The notes below the pieces were generated by a model. It ran no database searches and was not told the DNA's origin. It saw only the letters and a program-made list of their open reading frames with translations. A stretch of 15,415 nt of DNA, taken from the NCBI GenBank assembly GCA_045647525.1, contig JAZRMK010000028.1, positions 1 to 15,415 of the forward strand, read 5' to 3'. Each line of letters begins with the position of its first letter. Position 1 is the stretch's first letter. The DNA comes from UMGS172 sp045647525. GTDB lineage: Bacteria > Bacillota > Clostridia > Oscillospirales > Acutalibacteraceae. Below are positions 7,391-13,977 of the stretch, in pieces. The position numbers and the translations under genes are program-made.

Positions 7391-7852
7391 TTATTTATTC
7401 TCAATATCCATAACCTTTGCAACTCTACGAGCGTGTCTGCCACCCTCGTACTTGGTGTTTAAAAACAAGTCTACCATTTCAATGGCAACGCCGGGTCCAA
7501 TAACCCTTCCGCCCAAGCACAAAACATTAGCATCATTATGAAGCCTTGTATATTTAGCCGAAAAGCTTTCTGAACAAGCAGCAGCACGGATACCTTTAAC
7601 CTTATTGGCGGCCATCGACATTCCGATGCCTGTTCCGCAAACAAGAACTCCAAGTTTTACTTCACCGTTATTTATAGCATCCGTAACCTTCAACGCAACC
7701 TCAGGGTAATCGATAGAAGAAGTATCATACGAGCCAAAATCTTTATACTCTATTCCCTGCTCTTTAAGATATCCAATAATGCTCTGCTTCAATTCGAAAC
7801 CACCGTGGTCACAACCTATGCCTAAAATATCACCTTTGTTAAAATCTGCCAT
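7391..7852 (-). CDS. rpiB: Ribose-5-phosphate isomerase B
   Basis: RpiB interconverts ribose-5-phosphate and ribulose-5-phosphate in the pentose phosphate pathway. The 153-residue length is normal. Visible motifs are CDHGG (14-18), the active-site loop VCGTGIGMSMAANK with catalytic C72, RLHNDANVL with H105, LGGR (113-116) and a C-terminal HARRV that binds phosphate in the family. This pattern fits a single-chain RpiB better than the paired LacA/LacB subunits. The ATG at 7852 follows GGAG with a 6-nt spacer. It is the last gene of tsaE-tsaB-rpiB, starting 35 bp after tsaB, and ends at a strong bidirectional terminator. Confidence 0.94.
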   Translation of the reverse strand: MADFNKGDILGIGCDHGGFELKQSIIGYLKEQGIEYKDFGSYDTSSIDYPEVALKVTDAINNGEVKLGVLVCGTGIGMSMAANKVKGIRAAACSESFSAKYTRLHNDANVLCLGGRVIGPGVAIEMVDLFLNTKYEGGRHARRVAKVMDIENK

Positions 7853-7887
7853 TTTTATCTCCGTTTCTGCATCGAAATAGATGCCAT

Positions 7888-8607
7888 TTATTTTGACAAT
7901 TTTGCTTTTAATTCACGTTCTGCCTGCGGCAATCGCAGATAGAAAGGTAAAAGTTCTTCAGCTTTAACAGTTTGACATTCGTCAATCATTTTTTCTGCAA
8001 CAGCCAAGACACCACTTGCTCTTTGCAATTTCAAATGTTCAGGTGCTTTTTTAGCGAAGCACAAGCCATTTGCTGTCAGTTGACGATAAAACATATCTGC
8101 ACCGTCACCAACAAGAAAAATCGGCACTTGATGATTGGATTCGGCTAATTTTAAGAGTTCATCGTTAAGCTCGCCAATCATTAACGCTCTATCGTCACAA
8201 ATTCGTTCAACAACTCCGTTTGTAACCTTAAACAATGCATTATAAACCTGATTGCATCTTGCATCCATAACAGCACATACAATACAGTCTGTGGCCGTCA
8301 TATTGTACGCCATGGATTCCAAAACGGAAACGGGTACACAAGACTTATTTAACCCTTGTGCCAGCCCTTTTACTGCACTTATGCCGATTCTGACCCCAGT
8401 AAAAGAACCGGGACCCGATGTAACCGCAAGATAATCAACGTCCGAAATATTTATTCCGCTAACTTTTAATAAATTTTCACACATCGGCAAAAGTGTCTGC
8501 GAGTGGGTGATTTTTTGGTTTAAAAAGTATTCGGCAATTAAATTTCCATCTTCTGAAAGCGCTACCGACACAGGAGATGCCGTGCACTCTACACCAAGTA
8601 TCTTCAT
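7888..8607 (-). CDS. tsaB: tRNA t6A biosynthesis protein TsaB
   Basis: TsaB is the non-catalytic partner of TsaD in making N6-threonylcarbamoyladenosine at position 37 of ANN-decoding tRNAs. The 239-residue protein has the ASKHA fold start (ILGVECTASPVSVAL), HSQTLLP at 35-41, the hallmark GPGSFTGVRIG at 65-75, and a C-terminal PFYLRLPQAERE. The ATG at 8607 follows GAGGTGGGG. It begins 15 bp after the tsaE stop, so the two genes are co-transcribed. The usual downstream partners rimI and tsaD are not here; rpiB follows instead. Confidence 0.94.
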   Translation of the reverse strand: MKILGVECTASPVSVALSEDGNLIAEYFLNQKITHSQTLLPMCENLLKVSGINISDVDYLAVTSGPGSFTGVRIGISAVKGLAQGLNKSCVPVSVLESMAYNMTATDCIVCAVMDARCNQVYNALFKVTNGVVERICDDRALMIGELNDELLKLAESNHQVPIFLVGDGADMFYRQLTANGLCFAKKAPEHLKLQRASGVLAVAEKMIDECQTVKAEELLPFYLRLPQAERELKAKLSK

Positions 8608-8622
8608 AACCCCACCTCGATC

Positions 8623-9048
8623 CTATATTTTTTCAACTATTATTTTTCTTTCGCTTTCGGAAAGCTTGTTGATGGTAACCGATATATAACTTTCGGGCAA
8701 AGCCGCCTCTATATTTTCGCTCCATTCTACAACAAGAACACCACCAGATTCCAAAGCTTCAAAATAGCCCGTTGTGTAGAGGTCATCCCAACCTGATACT
8801 CGATACATATCAAAATGGTAAATATCAAGACGTCCGCCCTTATACTCGTTAACTATTGCAAAGGTCGGTGAGCATACGTCACCGAGATATTCCATACCTT
8901 TGGCAAAGCCATATGTAAAGCAGGTTTTTCCCGCACCTAAATCACCGCGCATAGCAATAACCGTACCGCCTTCGACGGTTTTGGCAAACTGCTCAGCAAA
9001 CTGTTCGGTTTCTGCTCTGCTTTTGGTGATTACCTCATTTATAATCAT
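8623..9048 (-). CDS. tsaE: tRNA t6A biosynthesis ATPase TsaE
   Basis: TsaE is the small ATPase that cycles the TsaBD complex during t6A synthesis. The 141-residue protein has Walker A GDLGAGKT (35-42), SPTFAIVNEY (60-69), HFDMYR (78-83) and VVEWSENI (106-113), all typical of the family. I chose the ATG at 9048 because GGAG lies 9 nt before it. A longer frame would start with TTG at 9063, which overlaps that ribosome site and adds only five residues. The gene leads tsaE-tsaB-rpiB and is transcribed divergently from the SEDS gene. Confidence 0.94.
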   Translation of the reverse strand: MIINEVITKSRAETEQFAEQFAKTVEGGTVIAMRGDLGAGKTCFTYGFAKGMEYLGDVCSPTFAIVNEYKGGRLDIYHFDMYRVSGWDDLYTTGYFEALESGGVLVVEWSENIEAALPESYISVTINKLSESERKIIVEKI

Positions 9049-9089
9049 TAAAAAATTCTCCAAAACGAAATTCCAACAAATTTTTAAAC

Positions 9090-9118
9090 ATTATAACACA
9101 ATATTTTCAACTTTTAAA
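9090..9118 (-). promoter_or_regulatory. Promoter of tsaE-tsaB-rpiB
   Basis: On the minus strand a consensus TATAAT (9095-9090) is preceded by TGT (extended -10), with a weak TTTAAA -35 (9118-9113) at a 17-bp spacer. It lies about 40 bp upstream of the tsaE ATG. Confidence 0.6.
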
Positions 9119-9125
9119 GTAAATC

Positions 9126-9154
9126 TTGAACTATTTTTAATTTTGTTTTATAAT
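9126..9154 (+). promoter_or_regulatory. Promoter of the SEDS gene
   Basis: The -35 is TTGAAC (9126-9131), the spacer is 17 bp, and the -10 is TATAAT (9149-9154), 30 bp before the ATG. It is back-to-back with the tsaE promoter, with the -35 elements about 8 bp apart. Confidence 0.7.
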
Positions 9155-9184
9155 AAAATAAATATTTAAACACAAGGAACTAAT

Positions 9185-10336
9185 ATGAGATTCATTTTCA
9201 GACGTATTGCGGACTATATCCGCGAGTGTGATAAAATTTTATATATCTTATGTTTCGTCACCACTGCTTTTGGTTGTGTGGCGGTTTTGTCTTGCACATA
9301 TAGGAACTCCGGAGATAGTATGCGTGACTTTTATATGCAAACATTCTGTATGTTTCTGGGATTTATTGCAGTAATTATCATAAGCAACTTTAACTATAAA
9401 AATTTCAGCCGCTTTTGGCCTTTAATTGCAGCATTCGGCATAGTTCCCGTTATTCTGACATTTTTTATAGGTTATGCTCCGGGAAATACCGACGACAAAG
9501 CATGGCTTATGATAGGCGGTTTCTCTTTCCAACCTTCAGAATTGCTTAAAATTTGCTTTATTATTACTTTTTCATATCATTGTTTTCGTTTGGGCGACAA
9601 AATAAAAAAATTCCTACACATTTTACTGTTAGGAATTCACGGTGTTATACCCGTAGCACTTATTCACTTTCAGGGTGATGACGGCACGGCACTTGTTTTC
9701 GCCCTTATGTTTATCGGAATGATGTTTACAGCAGGCGTGCCTTTGAGATACTTTATAATTGCTCTTTCGGCAGTTGCGGTGGCACTTCCGTTTGTTTATC
9801 TATTTATTATGAATGATGATCAGCAAGCGCGAATCAACGCATTGTTCTTAGGGACTGAAACCGACTACTTAAACACGTTGTATCAACAATGGCGCGGTCG
9901 CGTTGGTATGGCTAACGGAGGACTTTTCGGCACCGGCCTTTTTAACGGTCCTTTGGTACAGACCGACAGTATACCCGAAGTGTGGAACGACTTCATTTTT
10001 ACAGGTATCGGCGAAGAACTCGGTCTTGTCGGCTGTATCGCTGTTTTAATACTGATAACTGCAATTTGCATAAGAATTTTACGCGTAGGTTTTATGGCAA
10101 ACAGTAAGTTGGGTCTTATTATGTGTGCCGGTGTTTTCACTATGATTTGTGCGCAGACGATTATAAACATCGGTATGTGCCTATGGTTACTACCGGTTAT
10201 AGGTGTTACTCTGCCCTTCTTCTCTGCAGGCGGCACCTCCCTGCTATGCACCTATCTCGGACTTTCATTGGTTATGAGCGTTTATATCCACAGAAACTCA
10301 GGTGTTACCTATCTAAGAGATGACACAATACTATAA
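9185..10336 (+). CDS. SEDS-family peptidoglycan glycosyltransferase (RodA/FtsW/SpoVE type)
   Basis: SEDS proteins polymerise lipid II into glycan strands with a partner class B penicillin-binding protein. This 383-residue protein has about ten membrane segments and the family landmarks QPSELLK (116-122), GDDGTALVF (164-172, usually QPDLGTALV), GGLFGTGLFNG (245-255), EVWNDFIFTGIGEELGLVG (265-283) and NIGMCLWLLPVIGVTLPFFSAGGTS (328-352 region). D269 aligns with the catalytic Asp of the usual HTDFIF motif, here preceded by WN rather than HT. The ATG at 9185 follows AAGGA with a 7-nt spacer. No penicillin-binding protein or division gene is adjacent, so elongation, division and spore-cortex roles cannot be separated. 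The last 28 bp overlap the 3' end of a minus-strand gene. Confidence 0.88.
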   Translation: MRFIFRRIADYIRECDKILYILCFVTTAFGCVAVLSCTYRNSGDSMRDFYMQTFCMFLGFIAVIIISNFNYKNFSRFWPLIAAFGIVPVILTFFIGYAPGNTDDKAWLMIGGFSFQPSELLKICFIITFSYHCFRLGDKIKKFLHILLLGIHGVIPVALIHFQGDDGTALVFALMFIGMMFTAGVPLRYFIIALSAVAVALPFVYLFIMNDDQQARINALFLGTETDYLNTLYQQWRGRVGMANGGLFGTGLFNGPLVQTDSIPEVWNDFIFTGIGEELGLVGCIAVLILITAICIRILRVGFMANSKLGLIMCAGVFTMICAQTIINIGMCLWLLPVIGVTLPFFSAGGTSLLCTYLGLSLVMSVYIHRNSGVTYLRDDTIL

Positions 10337-10653
10337 ATTGAATTTCCTATCAACTCCTCGGCTCCGTTAACAGCGAAGCCGAGGAGTTTTATTATACCCG
10401 GAGCATAATTATAAACAACAGAGTATATTTTTTTACCTATCTCTATTATTGGAAAGTCCACTATCTTACCGAAAATCATAAATTCACGGTCGTTAATCAC
10501 CGAAAATGCAATAAGACCGCTATTGAATCCATTTGTTTCAACAACATTGAACACCCTACCCATAAATACAACAGCCAGCATTAAACACATCAGAATATAT
10601 GACGTAATTGCGGCAGAGCGCAAAATTATTCTTTTTCTTTTTGTAATCCTCAT
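10309..10653 (-). CDS. Small single-helix membrane protein downstream of spoIIP
   Basis: This 114-residue protein is of unknown function. It has a basic N-terminus (MRITKRKR), one membrane segment at about residues 13-34, and an extracytoplasmic tail with two hydrophobic stretches. In Bacillus subtilis gpr and spoIIP are followed by the small gene yqxA. Position and size match, but I cannot confirm homology by eye. The ATG at 10653 is 5 nt after the spoIIP stop, suggesting translational coupling, though no clear ribosome site is seen. A TTG at 10683, overlapping spoIIP and preceded by GGTGGG, is an alternative start adding ten residues. Its 3' end overlaps the SEDS gene by 28 bp and contains that gene's terminator hairpin. 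Confidence 0.65.
   Translation of the reverse strand: MRITKRKRIILRSAAITSYILMCLMLAVVFMGRVFNVVETNGFNSGLIAFSVINDREFMIFGKIVDFPIIEIGKKIYSVVYNYAPGIIKLLGFAVNGAEELIGNSIYSIVSSLR
10352..10390 (+). terminator. Rho-independent terminator of the SEDS gene
   Basis: A 12-bp GC-rich stem (10352-10363 and 10377-10388) with a 13-nt loop is followed by TT-ATT and begins 15 bp after the SEDS stop. It lies entirely within the antisense coding sequence of the small membrane protein, where it encodes residues around LLGFAVNGAEEL. Confidence 0.8.
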
Positions 10654-10658
10654 TAAAT

Positions 10659-11747
10659 CTATTGAGAGTCTAACAAACAACAAAGCGTTTTACCCACCAA
10701 TTCTGCCGAATAAAGCGCTTGTTCCAATGTGTTAGCCTCACTGCCCACCTCGATCAAAAATGCTCCCTCAGACAAATTTTGATTGTATTTCGTAGAACGA
10801 AGTAATAACGATCTTGCAAACTGAGGGTATGTAGTTTCAAAAAGATATTGAAGTTTTAATGCCAATCGCAAATTTTGTTTCCAATTGGGATAATCAGTAA
10901 TAGTTCCTGTCTGACTGCCCATAACAAGCATCACCTGTGCAGCCTCTTTCCCTTCTATTTCGACCACCGGTGCAACCTTGTCATTATCTCCTGAGGAAAT
11001 AGAATCTCTATGAACATCAATAATTATTTTTATACTTGGATATTTTTCCAATGTCTTTTTGATAGTTTCGGCAGACCTTCCGTAGCTACCCGTATAACCC
11101 GGATAATCATGAAGGGTCTTATCGTGGATAACGCTGTAACCCGACATTTCGAGTTGTTCTTTTATAACCTCTCCAACCTTTACTACATTCTTCTCACAAT
11201 CGGTCGTTCTCGGCTCATCGCTTGTAGTATAGTAATCCTCTTCATTATTCATATAACCTTCGGTTGCGTGAGTGTGATATATAAGAATTTGAGGTTGGTT
11301 CGATTTTGTAACCTTGAATTCAAGCGGTTTGCTCATTTCCTTGGAAATATCGATACTTACTCCCGTTGTGTTACTTAAATAAACGCTGTTTTCTTTTGTG
11401 TTAGCAGAATATGGTGACATTGTTTTTTTTATAATATTGCCGATTATGGCCTTATCGACCGACGCACTTATGGAATCATCAGCTTCGGTTACGCTCTGTG
11501 CCGACTGCCCTATATTGCCGTACCCACCAATGTTTGTATTAAAAATACTATTGAAAACAATCTCTCCTGCGTCATACTTTTCAATATAACCGTATAAACC
11601 TTCGGGTATTGCGGCGACGGCAGAAACACATAACGGACTTATATTTCTACCAAATATTGTGTATATTACTATTGTAATAATAGGTAGCACTCCTAATATT
11701 ATGCACAAAAGATTAAACAAAAAGTTATTACGTTTCAATTTCACCAC
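10659..11747 (-). CDS. spoIIP: Stage II sporulation protein P, cell-wall hydrolase
   Basis: SpoIIP is a membrane-anchored amidase/endopeptidase that, with SpoIID and SpoIIM, degrades septal peptidoglycan and drives forespore engulfment. The 362-residue protein has an N-terminal membrane anchor (about 10-32), a variable linker, and the catalytic domain with HTHATEGY (158-165), DVHRD (244-248) and LIEVGSEANT (331-340). The H, H and E residues in these motifs are the expected zinc ligands and catalytic residues. The start is GTG: two adjacent GTG codons (11747 and 11744) follow AGGTGG, and the second has better spacing, so the protein may be one residue shorter. It lies 40 bp after gpr and appears co-transcribed with it. 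Confidence 0.94.
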   Translation of the reverse strand: MVKLKRNNFLFNLLCIILGVLPIITIVIYTIFGRNISPLCVSAVAAIPEGLYGYIEKYDAGEIVFNSIFNTNIGGYGNIGQSAQSVTEADDSISASVDKAIIGNIIKKTMSPYSANTKENSVYLSNTTGVSIDISKEMSKPLEFKVTKSNQPQILIYHTHATEGYMNNEEDYYTTSDEPRTTDCEKNVVKVGEVIKEQLEMSGYSVIHDKTLHDYPGYTGSYGRSAETIKKTLEKYPSIKIIIDVHRDSISSGDNDKVAPVVEIEGKEAAQVMLVMGSQTGTITDYPNWKQNLRLALKLQYLFETTYPQFARSLLLRSTKYNQNLSEGAFLIEVGSEANTLEQALYSAELVGKTLCCLLDSQ

Positions 11748-11787
11748 TTCCCACCTAAAATTTATGGCAAAGTGACAAAAAATAGAA

Positions 11788-12633
11788 TCAAACTAACGAT
11801 AAAAGAATTTTGGGATCAATATCAGGTTGCAGAGCAGTGTTCAATGCCCTGGATATAATCGAAGCTCCGTTTTCTATTATCAAATCAATGTTTCTTTGAG
11901 TAACAACAAAATTCTCCCGCACATCGCAGTTAACCCCCGTCATCTGTCTGCACAATGTAACGGCATCTACAACCGTCGGAATGCCAACTGTAATACAATC
12001 AACACCCAAAGTTTCTCGACTTAATTCTATCCGACTGTTACCCACCCCTGAACCTGGAATTATCCCCGTATTACTGATTTGTACAGTACGTCCCAAGCGT
12101 TCAATGTCTCCCGCGGCCAAAGCATCTACAAGAACTATTTTAGAGGGATTGATTTGGCAAATAACTCCCTTTATTACCTCACTTATCTCAACGCCCGTCT
12201 GTCCCAATACACCGGGCGACAAGACCGACACCGAGCGCAAACCTCTTAATCCTATTTCATCTGCGGTAATATTCTCAATATGACGAGTTGCAAGTATTTT
12301 CTCTGCAACCTTGGGTCCCAAAGCATCGGGAGTTGCTTTTATATTGCCAATGCCGATGACCAGAACACTCCCTTTTTCATCAAAGAATCCCGAAAAACTT
12401 TTGGAAAGCAGTTTGCAAAAATCGTCACCGTAAAATATATCAAAGCAACTTTCTGTTTCAAATGTAAGGTATCTTCCTTTTGGTTTTCCAACCTTTGATG
12501 CAGCTTCGTTTGATTTTAAAACTACGTCGGTAAGTATTATTCCGTCAAAATCGGTCTTTTCAACGCTGATACCGTCATCACTTTCTGCACCGTCTTTTAA
12601 GAGTTCCACCGCAATATCAGTGCGTAATCCCAT
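11788..12633 (-). CDS. gpr: Germination protease GPR (spore protease)
   Basis: GPR cleaves the small acid-soluble spore proteins when spores germinate. The 281-residue protein has the family start RTDIAVE (4-10), the motif GIGNIKATPDALGP (94-107, containing D103), VLVDALAA (167-173, containing D170), SNTGIIPGSGVGN (187-199) and GIPTVVDA (217-224). D103 and D170 match the two conserved catalytic-site aspartates of the family. I chose the ATG at 12633, preceded by AAGGTGG with a 6-nt spacer. An in-frame ATG at 12654 lies upstream of that ribosome site and would add residues encoding it. With this start the prosegment before the expected autocleavage point (after D6) is only six residues. The gene heads gpr-spoIIP-small protein and is divergent from rpsT, as in Bacillus. 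Confidence 0.95.
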   Translation of the reverse strand: MGLRTDIAVELLKDGAESDDGISVEKTDFDGIILTDVVLKSNEAASKVGKPKGRYLTFETESCFDIFYGDDFCKLLSKSFSGFFDEKGSVLVIGIGNIKATPDALGPKVAEKILATRHIENITADEIGLRGLRSVSVLSPGVLGQTGVEISEVIKGVICQINPSKIVLVDALAAGDIERLGRTVQISNTGIIPGSGVGNSRIELSRETLGVDCITVGIPTVVDAVTLCRQMTGVNCDVRENFVVTQRNIDLIIENGASIISRALNTALQPDIDPKILLSLV

Positions 12634-12724
12634 ATAAAACCACCTTAAATACATATATTTTAATCATTTGAAAACTCTAAGAAATTATGCAAAAAACAAT
12701 ATTAAAAATTTTCGAAAAAAAGTG

Positions 12725-12753
12725 TTGCATTTTGAGGTAACAAGTGATATTAT
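12725..12753 (+). promoter_or_regulatory. Promoter of rpsT
   Basis: The -35 is TTGCAT (12725-12730), the spacer is 17 bp, and the -10 is TATTAT (12748-12753), 35 bp before the ATG. The interval to gpr (12634-12788) contains no convincing forespore sigma-factor promoter that I can point to. Confidence 0.7.
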
Positions 12754-12788
12754 ATATGCGTTATGATTTAATTTAAGGAGGTGGAACT

Positions 12789-13052
12789 ATGCCGAATATC
12801 AAATCCGCCAAGAAACGTGTACTCATTAATGAAGCAAATTATATGCGTAACAAGAGCTACAACTCTGCACTTAGAACCGCTATCAAGAAGGCTGATGCTG
12901 CACTTGAAAGCAATGCTACTGATAAAGCCGAGTGCGTAAAGGTTGCAGTTAAGAAGATCGACCAGGCTGTTACTAAGGGTATTCTCCACAAGAACACCGC
13001 TGCTAGAAAGAAGTCTGCACTCGTTGTACGTCTTAACAAAACAAATGCTTAA
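12789..13052 (+). CDS. rpsT: 30S ribosomal protein S20
   Basis: S20 binds 16S rRNA in the body of the small subunit during early assembly. The 87-residue length is normal. The N-terminus MPNIKSAKKRV, the long basic helices and KGILHKNTAARKKSAL near residue 63 are typical. The ribosome site is a near-perfect AAGGAGGTGG, consistent with high expression, and codon use is more biased than in neighbouring genes. It has its own promoter and terminator. Its divergent position next to gpr-spoIIP is conserved in Bacillus. Confidence 0.98.
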   Translation: MPNIKSAKKRVLINEANYMRNKSYNSALRTAIKKADAALESNATDKAECVKVAVKKIDQAVTKGILHKNTAARKKSALVVRLNKTNA

Positions 13053-13072
13053 TTTATGCATAACGAAATAAC

Positions 13073-13096
13073 GGCTGCCTTAAAGGCAGCCTTTTT
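13073..13096 (+). terminator. Rho-independent terminator of rpsT
   Basis: Stem GGCTGCC/GGCAGCC (13073-13079 and 13085-13091) with a 5-nt loop is followed by TTTTT, 21 bp past the rpsT stop. An outer pairing (AACGAAA at 13062-13068 with TTTCGTT at 13094-13100) could lengthen the hairpin. Confidence 0.92.
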
Positions 13097-13118
13097 CGTT
13101 TTTATAGCGCAACTTTTA

Positions 13119-13150
13119 AAAAACTCCCGATACAAATATCGGGAGTTTTT
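13119..13150. terminator. Bidirectional terminator between rpsT and the membrane protein gene
   Basis: A perfect 14-bp stem (13119-13132 and 13137-13150) with a 4-nt loop carries A-runs on the left and T-runs on the right. It works in both directions: as a backup to the rpsT terminator on the plus strand, and as the main terminator of the minus-strand membrane protein gene ending at 13181. Confidence 0.9.
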
Positions 13151-13190
13151 GCTTATTGCTTATTGCTTATTGCTTATTGTTTATTGTTTA
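13149..13190. repeat. Heptanucleotide tandem repeat (TTGCTTA)4(TTGTTTA)2
   Basis: Six uninterrupted 7-nt units run from 13149 to 13190: four TTGCTTA and two TTGTTTA. On the minus strand each unit contains TAA, and because 7 is not a multiple of 3 the successive TAA triplets fall in all three frames. The stop codon of the minus-strand membrane protein (13181-13183) is within the array. Its other end touches the terminator stem. Confidence 0.93.
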
Positions 13191-13864
13191 TTTTTTTGTT
13201 TGCCTTTTCTGCGTTTTATAGATTTTTTCAAAGGAATATCGCTTCTGAAAATCTCTTCACCGTTGTAACGGCTTAAAGCCGCTTCGTAATCCTCGGGCCT
13301 TACCTGCTTCTCTCCGCCTTCTGATATCATATTATAAATGCTGATTGCAATTTTGTCGTATGCTTTATAAATATTCATCTTATCAATGAACATCAAAACA
13401 CCCATAGATATACCCATAACGGCGAAAAGTATGGAAGGTACACCGTACGGTCCCCAAAAAACAACCTGTCCGTTATTCTGTATCGTGTTAATAACACTCG
13501 GTCTGTAAAAGACAGTGAACGAAACAATACAGTTAACAAAACTCAAAACGGCAAAAGGAATTGACAATTTCAACCGTAGCATTACATAGGTTGCAACCGT
13601 ACCGGCAATAGAAATAATCATAGAATAAAGTTTTATCCTTGATTCATTATAAATTGCCACCTCATCAACATTTGCCTTGGTTGAATATTCGTCCATATAA
13701 AGAGCACAACCCCACATTTGTGTAAGGCAAACAAGCAGAATATATACGCAAAGAGCAACGAATGCAACCTTTAAGACCTTAAAATACGTCATTTTTGTAT
13801 ATAGTTTTTTACTTGATTGCAGGTTACTTTCCGAATACTGTAATACATTTTTATTTTTCTTCAT
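13181..13864 (-). CDS. Unrecognised four-helix membrane protein
   Basis: I do not recognise this 227-residue protein. It has a basic N-terminus, four predicted membrane segments (about 29-49, 79-97, 101-119 and 138-160), and a hydrophilic C-terminal tail from 161. The tail contains EDYEAALSRYNGEE and ends in a strongly basic stretch (KKSIKRRKGKQKNKQ), probably cytoplasmic. The ATG at 13864 follows GGAG with a 5-nt spacer. A promoter and a palindromic candidate operator lie upstream, shared with divergent trmL. The stop lies in a heptanucleotide repeat and a bidirectional terminator follows. No neighbouring gene suggests a role. Confidence 0.8.
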   Translation of the reverse strand: MKKNKNVLQYSESNLQSSKKLYTKMTYFKVLKVAFVALCVYILLVCLTQMWGCALYMDEYSTKANVDEVAIYNESRIKLYSMIISIAGTVATYVMLRLKLSIPFAVLSFVNCIVSFTVFYRPSVINTIQNNGQVVFWGPYGVPSILFAVMGISMGVLMFIDKMNIYKAYDKIAISIYNMISEGGEKQVRPEDYEAALSRYNGEEIFRSDIPLKKSIKRRKGKQKNKQ

Positions 13865-13878
13865 ATTAACTCCAAATA

Positions 13879-13894
13879 CCTTGTTGAAACAAGG
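13879..13894. promoter_or_regulatory. Inverted repeat CCTTGTT-N2-AACAAGG
   Basis: A perfect 7-bp-arm inverted repeat overlaps the -35 of the trmL promoter. It lies in the 5' leader of the divergent membrane protein gene, 15 bp before its ATG. The 2-nt centre makes a DNA-binding site likelier than an RNA hairpin. Confidence 0.4.
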
Positions 13895-13911
13895 AAAAAT
13901 TATGATATAAT
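13884..13911 (+). promoter_or_regulatory. Promoter of trmL
   Basis: The -35 is TTGAAA (13884-13889), the spacer is 16 bp, and the -10 is TATAAT (13906-13911) preceded by TGA, an extended -10. Transcription should begin near 13918, at the left edge of the candidate operator. Confidence 0.7.
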
Positions 13912-13917
13912 ACTAAA

Positions 13918-13941
13918 TATAATAGTACATTTACTATTATA
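13918..13941. promoter_or_regulatory. Candidate operator palindrome (copy 2), 10-bp arms
   Basis: Perfect arms TATAATAGTA (13918-13927) and TACTATTATA (13932-13941) flank a 4-nt centre. The core ATAGTA-N4-TACTAT equals that over the ATPase promoter at 4680-4695. It sits at the expected trmL start point and covers the -10 of the divergent promoter. Confidence 0.5.
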
Positions 13942-13950
13942 AAAAGTCAA
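13922..13950 (-). promoter_or_regulatory. Promoter of the four-helix membrane protein gene
   Basis: On the minus strand the -35 is TTGACT (13950-13945), the spacer is 17 bp, and the -10 is TACTAT (13927-13922). The -10 lies in the left arm of the palindrome, so one bound protein could affect both divergent promoters. Confidence 0.55.
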
Positions 13951-13977
13951 GATTAAATGTTATGAAAGTGAGATTCT

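Noticed and set aside
12634..12724. Forespore sigma-F/G promoter for gpr
   Set aside because: A GCATA lies at a plausible -35 place on the minus strand, but the best -10 match is only about four of seven positions.
13149..13190. CRISPR-like array
   Set aside because: The units are 7 nt with no spacers, so it is a simple tandem repeat.
13056..13268. Plus-strand 70-residue open frame after rpsT
   Set aside because: It runs through two terminators and the heptanucleotide repeat, whose plus strand simply has no stop codons, and it has no ribosome site.
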